Assembly: GCA_025463055.1 (NCBI GenBank)
Contig: JAOAPV010000047.1
Coordinates: 84,201-148,200, forward strand
From: Candidatus Acidiferrum typicum
GTDB taxonomy: Bacteria > Acidobacteriota > Terriglobia > Acidiferrales > UBA7541
Direction: 5' to 3'
DNA: 64,000 nt
Below the pieces are notes generated by a model that had not been told where the DNA came from, ran no database searches, and worked only from the letters and a program-made list of their open reading frames with translations. This document shows positions 9,593 to 16,034 of this stretch, piece by piece; within the stretch, counting starts at the first letter, position 1, and each line of letters begins with the position of its first letter. A program made the position numbers and the translations under genes.

Positions 9593-9647
9593 CCAAGCAT
9601 TGTGGCACGGCTACAAAGCTTGGCCAAATTCCGGAAAGAGAAATTGC

Positions 9648-11465
9648 TTATGGTTTCTTCTTTTTGAACAGTCCGCCAATGGCGTCGACTGGATTATTTG
9701 GATTCTGCTGCTGTTGAGGCGCGGCCTTGGTCTGCGAACCGCCCCCGCCGAAACAACCCAATTGAGACTTCAGCATGCTCGCTGCAACTCCTCCCACGTC
9801 GGGGACAAACTTTGGATCTTTCGTCGTTCCTTTGATTTGGAACGGGATTGTCGGGCCACTGCCGCCGCTCGCATTCTTGCAATTTCCCATGATGTTTCCT
9901 GCGGCACCACCGACGCCCGCTGCACCAGTAACTTTTCCAAGCAAACCTCCTACGGCATTCGAAGCAGCTCCCGTCGCCGCGCCCCCCACAGCCCCAGCCG
10001 CCCCGCCAACCCCGCTTTTCAGCGTCGCCGCCATTTTGAAATCCAGATTGTTTTTCGCGTCGATCGCCCCGTTGCCCACCAGCGTTCCCAGCGCGGGCAG
10101 CAAAGCCTGAAAGTGCTGCACTTCGATCCCGGTCGGTGCGACGCGGAGATCACTGGTCATCTTCTCAATATCCAGGTCCTTGCCCGTATTTAACCCAACG
10201 AGGGAGCCCAACCCGGACATTTTTGAGCCGAGGTCAAATCCCACCAGCTTCGCGTTGAACATCCCAACGTTTCCAGAAGTAACCAGCTTGTTGGTCGGGC
10301 CGCTGAGCTCCAGGTTCATATTGAGCGTGCCCGCCTGCAGCGACGCACCATTTGGCATGTGAATTCCCACGGCCGGAAGGAACGCCTCCAAATCCTTCGC
10401 CGGCATGTTTTGCCCTTCCGCTTTGACGTGAAGAACCACGGCATCCGAATCGGCGGGCACTTCATAAGTGCCGCTGAGATGCGCGACGTCATTGCCGATT
10501 TTCAGTGTCGAGGGCTCAAGTACGCCGCGGTTTTTGCGCAGATCGTATTTCGTCTTGAAATCCACAATAACTGGAACGGCCGCGGGCGAGCCGCCAGACA
10601 CAAGGAGCGCCTTGGACAACTTAGCGCTGCCGCTGACGACCGCTTCGCCATTCTGCGAGGCGATGGTCGCATCCAAGTCGAGCAAGCCGCCCAGTCCCAA
10701 CGAAGGATCAAGGAACCCGGTGGTGGCGAGATTCAAATTGTTGACCGTAAGCTTGGCGTTCACCGGGGTCAGCGCGGTGTTCTCCTGATCGAGCGGTCCA
10801 GCCGTGCCGTCGAGCTTAAGAGTGCCGCCGCCGGGAAGATTCGCGGTAAGCGTCACAGGAAACTTGGTTGTGAGCGAAACGTTCGAAGCGGTCAGGTCCA
10901 CTTTGTCGTACGTGCTGCGCTTTTGCGAGTTCGTCGAGCCGACAACCACGCGCCCGTTCCGCAGCTCCAGTTTCTCAACCGAAAACTCGCTCGCGCTCGA
11001 GGGCGCCTTTTCCCCTTGCTGCGGTGGGGGCGCCTGCTGCGGGGTCCCTGCTTGCTTCTCCTGCGATTTTGCCGCCGACGCGCCGAACGATGAGTAGTTC
11101 CATACCCCACCCGGATTGCGCAGCAGCGTAACCTCCGGACTATCGATCACAACGGTTGTGATATTCAAGTCTTTGTGCAAGATGAGCGGCACGAGCTCAA
11201 CGCCCACTTTGATGGACTTCGCCGTAAGAAATGGAGAGTTACTGAACTTCGGGTCATCGGCGATAGACAAATTGTCCGCCGCAAGCGAGCCGGTGAACAG
11301 CGACAGGCTCAGGTTCCCGACCTCGACTTTGCGGCCCAGCGCCGCGGAAGCCTTTTCTTCAATCGTCGGCCGGAACTGATTGACAGGAATAAGGAACGGC
11401 GCTACCAGCACTAGCACCACAAGAACAACGATGACAACGAGTAGGACGCGAAGACTACGGCGCAT
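9648..11465 (-). CDS. AsmA family protein
   Basis: 605 residues. The open frame reaches a TTG at 11471, but the ATG at 11465 has GGAGG six bases away and starts MRRSLRVLLVVIVVLVVLVL, a single N-terminal membrane anchor. AsmA N-domain features follow (FRPTIEEKASAALGRKVEVG) and a long beta-rich body typical of AsmA/TamB-like proteins, with a linker of Gln/Pro and a Gly/Ala-rich stretch near the C-terminus (AAGAVGGAATGAASNAVGG). The very end is KKKKP. AsmA proteins sit in the inner membrane facing the periplasm and are linked to outer-membrane assembly or lipid transport between membranes. Role here is inferred from family only. Confidence 0.88.
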   Translation of the reverse strand: MRRSLRVLLVVIVVLVVLVLVAPFLIPVNQFRPTIEEKASAALGRKVEVGNLSLSLFTGSLAADNLSIADDPKFSNSPFLTAKSIKVGVELVPLILHKDLNITTVVIDSPEVTLLRNPGGVWNYSSFGASAAKSQEKQAGTPQQAPPPQQGEKAPSSASEFSVEKLELRNGRVVVGSTNSQKRSTYDKVDLTASNVSLTTKFPVTLTANLPGGGTLKLDGTAGPLDQENTALTPVNAKLTVNNLNLATTGFLDPSLGLGGLLDLDATIASQNGEAVVSGSAKLSKALLVSGGSPAAVPVIVDFKTKYDLRKNRGVLEPSTLKIGNDVAHLSGTYEVPADSDAVVLHVKAEGQNMPAKDLEAFLPAVGIHMPNGASLQAGTLNMNLELSGPTNKLVTSGNVGMFNAKLVGFDLGSKMSGLGSLVGLNTGKDLDIEKMTSDLRVAPTGIEVQHFQALLPALGTLVGNGAIDAKNNLDFKMAATLKSGVGGAAGAVGGAATGAASNAVGGLLGKVTGAAGVGGAAGNIMGNCKNASGGSGPTIPFQIKGTTKDPKFVPDVGGVAASMLKSQLGCFGGGGSQTKAAPQQQQNPNNPVDAIGGLFKKKKP

Positions 11466-11724
11466 GAACAACCTCCGAATTGGCAGGGACGGGAACGTGA
11501 ACGCGAACGCGGTCGCGGCGAGGGCGATAGTAGCATAGGCATATCCAATAACCCCTACAGGGGAAACCCGATTAGGTGTGTCGTAGCCAAGACCAAAGCT
11601 TCAATTCCTACATAGATTACGGTAGAGAATTAGTTTGAAGCCTACCCGACAAACGGGTAACGTAAGCGCCACCTCATTCTCCCATTTGGTCGGATTTAGT
11701 CGGCAAAGAAAAAGGTAGGGCAAC
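11466..11724. promoter_or_regulatory. Divergent intergenic region with two inverted repeats
   Basis: Between the leftward AsmA gene and the rightward gene at 11725. It holds CCCCT-AC-AGGGG at 11552-11563 and TACCCG-ACAAA-CGGGTA at 11643-11659. Neither is followed by a T run, so they look like operators rather than terminators. No coding frame of interest was seen. Confidence 0.45.
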
Positions 11725-12537
11725 ATGGAGCCAATCAGCCGGGCCCCTAGTCAACGGCTATTCCTAGTACTTATTGCGCTGTTCGTTTCGATGGCGAGCG
11801 GGCGCGCTTGCGCAGCTCAGCAACATGTCCTCGCCAATCTGCCCGATGCTCCAACGCCAAAGGAACCGCTTGATGAACCCCAGCAGAAGGCCGCCACCAG
11901 CCGCCCCACGACGACTTACGACATTTTGAGCCGAAGGTCATTTTTTTTCCCAGACCTCGCCTACACGACTAGGCCGCTGAGCAGCGGGCAAAAGTTTCTG
12001 CTGGCTGCGGACGAAAGCGCCGCCCCCTCCGCCCTCATAGTAGCGGCCATGAGCGCTGGCATCACGCAAGCCCGCAATTCCTGGCCGGGCTACGGCCAGG
12101 GATGGAATGCCTACGGCAAACGCTACGGCGCAACCCTTGCGCTCAACGCTTCAACCGACATGTTTGGAACGTTTTTGCTGCCGTCCGTGCTTCACCATGA
12201 TCCGCGCTACTTCGTCCTCTCGCATGGCACCTTCTCCCAGAAAGTAGGCCACGCGCTCAAGAGCGTCCTGGTGACGCGCACGGATTCCGGAGGACGCGCT
12301 CCAAATATCTCCGGCATCCTCGGTCCCCTCGGCGCTGAGGGTCTCGCAAACACATATCTCCCTGACGCGGAGCGATCCGCAGGCCAAACGTTTGAGCGCT
12401 TCGGAATTCAGATCGCCGTAATTGCCGCCGGCAACGTAGCCAAGGAATTTTGGCCCGCGATTTTCAAGACGCTGCGCGTTGGCAAGGTCATGCCCGGCGC
12501 AAGCCCGGACGCTCGTTCCGACTCTGCAAGGCAGTAA
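11725..12537 (+). CDS. Secreted protein of unknown function, acidobacterial family
   Basis: 270 residues. A hydrophobic signal segment (LFLVLIALFVSMASGRACAA) is followed by a short Pro-rich region with NLPDAPTPKEP, then a compact domain with GITQARNSWPGYGQGWNAYG, a conserved-looking HHDPRYFVLSHGTF, RTDSGGRAPNISGILG and a hydrophobic C-terminal part (IQIAVIAAGNVAKEFWPAIF). I recognise this pattern as recurrent in Acidobacteriota genomes, but I know of no assigned function; membrane or outer-membrane association is a guess from the hydrophobic segments. The ATG at 11725 has only a weak upstream GTAGGG. It is convergent with the sensor kinase gene, 27 bp between stops. Confidence 0.75.
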   Translation: MEPISRAPSQRLFLVLIALFVSMASGRACAAQQHVLANLPDAPTPKEPLDEPQQKAATSRPTTTYDILSRRSFFFPDLAYTTRPLSSGQKFLLAADESAAPSALIVAAMSAGITQARNSWPGYGQGWNAYGKRYGATLALNASTDMFGTFLLPSVLHHDPRYFVLSHGTFSQKVGHALKSVLVTRTDSGGRAPNISGILGPLGAEGLANTYLPDAERSAGQTFERFGIQIAVIAAGNVAKEFWPAIFKTLRVGKVMPGASPDARSDSARQ

Positions 12538-12564
12538 TTCATCGCTGTCTAGCAAGCGTGCTGG

Positions 12565-13725
12565 TCAGGCGGAAGCCTCTAAACTCCCGGCTGCCGCGGA
12601 CCTCGCTTCCATCGGCGGAGGCGGCGCTATAGCAGGAAGGCGCGCCGTCACAATCGTGCCTTTGCCTTCGCCATCCGAGTGAATATCCAAGGCCCCGCCA
12701 AGCTGTCGCAAGCGCTCGCGCATTCCCCGGATGCCTACGCCGGGAGTCCCCGTTGAGGACGAAATAATTTCCGACCGCTTCTGCTGCGGAATGCCTTTCC
12801 CCTTATCTTCCACCTCGACGTGCACGTGCCCGTCACTATGCGCGATAACTATTCGCGCCACGGTACTTCCCGAATGCCGGTGGATGTTGGTCAGGCACTC
12901 TTGCACCACGCGAAATATCGCGGTTTCCAGGTCGCGCGACAACCGTCCAAAATCCTGCGGAATCTGCAAGTCGATATCGATCTTGCTGCGCTCGGCGAAT
13001 CCTCGTACATACCAGGTGAGCGCCGAGGAAAGACCAGCCTCGTCAAGCAGCGGCGGATGCAGCAAGTAAGAAATCGTCCGGATGTCCGCGCTCATGTCGT
13101 TGACCAGCGCCGTGCTGTCCGTAATGATGCTAGCGGTCTTCGCCAGTTTCTCGATATCCGCTCCCACCGCCGCAAGGTTCATCGACAATGCCGCGAGCGT
13201 CTGCCCCACGCTGTCGTGGAGCTCGCGTGCGATCCGGCGGCGCTCCTCATCCTGCAAGTGCAACAGGCGCGCGGACAACTCGCCCAAATTGTGGTTGGCG
13301 TCGTTCAGTTCCGCGGTGCGTTGCTGTACCTTCTCTTCCAGGTCGCTCTGCGCCCGGTGCAATGCTGCGCTGTCGCGACGCACAAAGTCACCAATGGCGA
13401 CAATCGCCGCCGCCCCCAACGCAAACGCAACCATGCCTGCACCTTGCGGGGCATACGGAAGGCTCAGTGAGTACTTCGGCGATATAAGTAAATAGCGGGT
13501 TCCTACAATTCCCAGGAGGGTGACCAGAGCGGAAGGTCCTATGCCGCAACACCAAGCGGCAAATGCCACCGCTGGGTACAGGGTTACATAAGGCAAATAA
13601 TCGCCAAGCAGCGGGTTCAGCGCGCACCGAGCCGCAAGTGCCACAATCACCGCGCACAAAGCGACACTATAGCGTGCTGCGGCATTGCTGGAAATGCGGG
13701 CCGAAGTAACAGCCAGCCTGCCCAT
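12565..13725 (-). CDS. Membrane sensor histidine kinase, HisKA_3/NarL type
   Basis: 386 residues from the ATG at 13725, which has AAAGG about nine bases upstream; the frame also opens further at TTG 13800, but that start has no ribosome site. Order: a multi-helix membrane domain resembling DUF4118/KdpD-type sensors (YLPYVTLYPAVAFAAWCCGI, VTLLGIVGTRYLL), a coiled-coil linker (LEEKVQQRTAELNDANHNL), the HisKA_3 dimerisation box with phospho-acceptor His at about 169 (RRRIARELHDSVGQ), and a HATPase_c domain (N-box VVQECLTNIHRHSG; G boxes VEVEDKGKGIP and GVGIRGMRERLRQLGG). The family autophosphorylates and passes phosphate to a LuxR-type response regulator. No such regulator lies next to it, so it is an orphan kinase here. 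Confidence 0.92.
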   Translation of the reverse strand: MGRLAVTSARISSNAAARYSVALCAVIVALAARCALNPLLGDYLPYVTLYPAVAFAAWCCGIGPSALVTLLGIVGTRYLLISPKYSLSLPYAPQGAGMVAFALGAAAIVAIGDFVRRDSAALHRAQSDLEEKVQQRTAELNDANHNLGELSARLLHLQDEERRRIARELHDSVGQTLAALSMNLAAVGADIEKLAKTASIITDSTALVNDMSADIRTISYLLHPPLLDEAGLSSALTWYVRGFAERSKIDIDLQIPQDFGRLSRDLETAIFRVVQECLTNIHRHSGSTVARIVIAHSDGHVHVEVEDKGKGIPQQKRSEIISSSTGTPGVGIRGMRERLRQLGGALDIHSDGEGKGTIVTARLPAIAPPPPMEARSAAAGSLEASA

Positions 13726-13956
13726 GTTCGCGCCTTTGCAAATACTAACGTCGGCCGGGGGGACGCAAATGATGTTAATGCGTCCCATCCGGTCAGTCAA
13801 GCACGGTGGCTATCGATATTGGTTTAACGCTCGAGGCGTCTCTGCACTAAGTAGCCACATTCTCTCTAAATACAAGGGCGCCTTCGTCCGGTCTCTAATT
13901 CCCGGCGCTCAAAGTGGCCGCGCCAACAGGACTTGGGTTTACGAGCCAAAAGCCGG

Positions 13957-13998
13957 TGGGGCTGGCGAGAGTCGAACTCGCAACACGCAGTTTAAGAA
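13957..13998 (-). tRNA. Orphan 3' half of a tRNA-Lys(CTT) gene
   Basis: On the minus strand the anticodon loop TTCTTAA (anticodon CTT) is followed by the 3' side of the anticodon stem (ACTGC), a 5-nt variable region, a perfect T arm (GCGAG-TTCGACT-CTCGC) and seven acceptor bases CAGCCCC plus a discriminator A. The 5' side is missing: the bases before the loop do not pair with ACTGC, no D arm is present, and no GGGGCTG start is found within 100 bp. It begins exactly at the anticodon loop, the usual crossover point for tRNA-targeting integrases, so it is most likely an attachment-site remnant rather than a working tRNA. Confidence 0.6.
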
Positions 13999-14122
13999 TC
14001 TGTTCAGGGTTCGCGGTGTTATTGTTTTCAAGAGGATACCGGGCCTACTTGTGCCAACTCGAGCGGATTTTGGGGCTAGTTGGATACAATTTTGGGTATA
14101 GATTTGGGTACACTACTTTCAC

Positions 14123-14199
14123 GGGCCTGTAGCTCAGATGGATAGAGCATTGGTTTCCTAAACCAAGTGTCGGGAGTTCGAGCCTCCCCAGGCCCACCA
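14123..14199 (+). tRNA. tRNA-Arg (anticodon CCT)
   Basis: A 77-nt tRNA with encoded CCA. The acceptor stem pairs GGGCCTG with CAGGCCC. The D arm (AGCTCAGATGGATAGAGC), the anticodon stem TTGGT/ACCAA around loop TTCCTAA, and the T arm GGGAG-TTCGAGC-CTCCC are all well formed. The anticodon is CCT, reading AGG arginine codons. Confidence 0.96.
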
Positions 14200-14534
14200 T
14201 TTCTCATCCGTGGCCGCGTCAGCTACCTGACGTCTGGCCCAACCCGCGCTGGTTCTGGCGCTAATCCATTTTCATACGCAACAAGTTCGCGTTCGCACAG
14301 CGTGCATGCGACAACGTTCGTGGACACGCCGCCGCCCGCCCACGAACCTGACATTGAAAGCGCGACACCCTCTTTCGCACAGAGTCCGAGTGCAAGCTGT
14401 CATGCTCGATGACATTTGTGAGGCGCGGAAGCTCAAGGACATCGCTTCTTGAAGGTAAATATTGAGGGCGCTGAGCGCAAAGCGCTTTTCACACTTGCTT
14501 CACGCCTGATAAGCTTATATGCGCTTCGACGAAA
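14200..14534. other. Non-coding stretch between tRNA-Arg and the methyltransferase
   Basis: 335 bp with no convincing gene. It holds one inverted repeat, TGTCAT-GCTCG-ATGACA, at 14398-14414. It probably carries the promoter of the downstream methyltransferase, but I cannot place it. Confidence 0.4.
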
Positions 14535-15353
14535 ATGCCAACTCTCGCCCAAAACTTGAAAATGTGGGACGGCCAATACCTGTGGCCCCACGAAGGAGAC
14601 GAGTGGTCTGCGCAATTCGGGGGCACGGAGGCCATGTGGTGGTTTGCCCTCTATCCGCGTATTCATCGGTTCCTGCCAGCTCCAACGATCCTAGAGATCG
14701 CCCCCGGCCGGGGCCGGTGGACCCAATTTTTGAAGAGTCACTGCCAGTCGATGATTGGCGTGGATATTTCAGAAAAATGTATCGAATATTGTAGGACTCG
14801 ATTTGCAACCGAAACGAATCTCAAGTTCCACGTAAATGACGGCAGTTCGTTGGCGGCAGTTCCAGATAGCTCGGTGGATTTTGTGTTTAGCTTTGACTCG
14901 CTGGTTCACGCAGAGAGAGAAGTGATCGAGGCTTATCTGGTCCAACTGGAACGAAAATTGACACCGAACGGCGTGGGGTTCTTCCATCACTCAAACCTAG
15001 GGGCTTACCCTGGCCGCGTGGCGATCATGAGACATTACCGACGACTTCCGCTCGCTATCAGAAGACGCGTACTCCCGCAAGGCGGTATCGAGTCTGTTCT
15101 ATCGATCCACACCGGCTGGCGGGCGACCTCAATGACAGCAGCGTTATTTCGGCAATACTGTCAGCAGGCCGGCCTGAAATGTATCAGTCAGGAGCTGATC
15201 AACTGGACGCGGGGACGATGCCTTGTCGACAGCATTTCCATATTTAGCAGGCCTAACTCCCCTTGGGATACGAAGGACGCTTATCTGCGAAATGGCGAGT
15301 TCGTTGATGTCGGGCGTCTTACGAGTCGTCTTGCTCAGCTATATTGCCGATGA
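14535..15353 (+). CDS. Class I SAM-dependent methyltransferase
   Basis: 272 residues. Motif I (ILEIAPGRGRWTQFL, about 51-65) and the acidic residue at the end of strand 2 (MIGVDISEKCIEYC) mark a Rossmann-fold methyltransferase; motif IV is VDFVFSFDSLVHAE and motif VI KLTPNGVGFFHHSN. The N-terminus (WDGQYLWPHEGDEW) and the C-terminal third are not typical of small-molecule housekeeping methyltransferases and recall enzymes of surface-polysaccharide or secondary-metabolite clusters. No such cluster is seen here, so the acceptor is unknown. The ribosome site is weak. It sits between a tRNA-Arg plus a half tRNA-Lys and the PadR gene, which fits a horizontally gained gene, but I cannot prove transfer by eye. 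Confidence 0.85.
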   Translation: MPTLAQNLKMWDGQYLWPHEGDEWSAQFGGTEAMWWFALYPRIHRFLPAPTILEIAPGRGRWTQFLKSHCQSMIGVDISEKCIEYCRTRFATETNLKFHVNDGSSLAAVPDSSVDFVFSFDSLVHAEREVIEAYLVQLERKLTPNGVGFFHHSNLGAYPGRVAIMRHYRRLPLAIRRRVLPQGGIESVLSIHTGWRATSMTAALFRQYCQQAGLKCISQELINWTRGRCLVDSISIFSRPNSPWDTKDAYLRNGEFVDVGRLTSRLAQLYCR

Positions 15354-15673
15354 CTCCACAGGTTTGCCCATAAGCGAGAATCACGCACCTCAGCAAATGG
15401 GATAATAAAGGGGGCGCTGCTCTCGCCGCCTACCGCTTAACTCCGGCTTACGTTACATAGGTTACGATTCGCGATTGCTCGTCGACGAGAAAGAATTGAC
15501 TGATCGGAGCGTCGTTCGGTTTTTTCCCCTGTTTCGACTGGCGTACCCGTTGCGCCGTGCGCTCAAAGCGCCGTCTTACTCGAGCGAAGCCAAGAGCCAC
15601 TTGAGTCGCGACCGGCCGGAGCCGGTTCTTTCAGGTTGACATCTTACCTGAACGCGCGCAAACTTCGGGTGAT
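15354..15673. other. Intergenic region upstream of padR, with a possible decayed reading frame
   Basis: 320 bp without an established gene. On the minus strand 15448-15628 is open for 60 codons and ends with the protein-like string ISQFFLVDEQSRIVTYVT before TAA, but there is no good start or ribosome site. It may be the tail of a decayed gene or chance. The right end holds the PadR-proximal inverted repeat listed separately. Confidence 0.35.
15630..15652 (+). promoter_or_regulatory. Inverted repeat TTCAGGT-N9-ACCTGAA overlapping a TTGACA box, likely PadR operator
   Basis: A perfect 7-bp inverted repeat with a 9-bp spacer lies 21 bp upstream of the padR ATG. The spacer side contains a consensus -35 hexamer TTGACA at 15636-15641. 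PadR proteins usually repress their own operon through such palindromes, so self-regulation of the padR-permease pair is the natural reading. The matching -10 box is poor. Confidence 0.55.
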
Positions 15674-16030
15674 ATGTCTACCCAAGACGCTAAAGAACGA
15701 CTGGAATTGCTGCAGGGCACATTGGATCTCCTGATCCTCCGCACCCTCATTTTCGGATCGCAACACGGCCAAGGCATCGCGCGCGCCATCCAGCAAACAT
15801 CGCAAGAAGAACTGCTCGTCGAGCATGGCGCTCTCTATCCCGCGCTTCAGCGCCTGGAAGAGCGTGGCTGGATCTCAGCGAAGTGGGGAGTTTCTTCCAA
15901 CAATCGTAAGGCCCGGTTCTATTCGCTGACGCCAGCCGGCCGCAAACAACTAGTCAAAGAAACCAACAAGTGGAATCGATTGACAGGCGCCATCGCGCGG
16001 ATTCTAGGGTCAGAAGCCGCGGAAGGCTAA
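15674..16030 (+). CDS. PadR family transcriptional regulator
   Basis: 118 residues, the usual size for the short PadR form that pairs with ADOP permeases. The winged helix spans about 10-95: [19 protein letters not shown], then [12 protein letters not shown], the recognition part [20 protein letters not shown], and the wing with [20 protein letters not shown]. The C-terminus ([12 protein letters not shown]) is the short dimerisation helix. It ends 4 bp before the permease ATG, so the two are co-transcribed. It probably represses this operon until a ligand binds, as is known for PadR members; the ligand is unknown. The upstream inverted repeat is a good candidate site. Confidence 0.94.
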   Translation: MSTQDAKERLELLQGTLDLLILRTLIFGSQHGQGIARAIQQTSQEELLVEHGALYPALQRLEERGWISAKWGVSSNNRKARFYSLTPAGRKQLVKETNKWNRLTGAIARILGSEAAEG

Positions 16031-16034
16031 AACC

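Noticed and set aside
13914..14132. 72-codon open frame with LARVELATRSLRI
   Set aside because: It reads through the orphan tRNA-Lys half on the opposite strand and has no gene features; such frames are a known by-product of tRNA sequence.
14398..14414. Inverted repeat TGTCAT-GCTCG-ATGACA
   Set aside because: Only 6-bp arms and no nearby start within promoter range; reported in the gap entry but not as a regulatory site.
15448..15628. 60-codon open frame on the minus strand ending ISQFFLVDEQSRIVTYVT
   Set aside because: Protein-like tail, but no start, no ribosome site and no recognised family. Kept only as a note in the intergenic entry.
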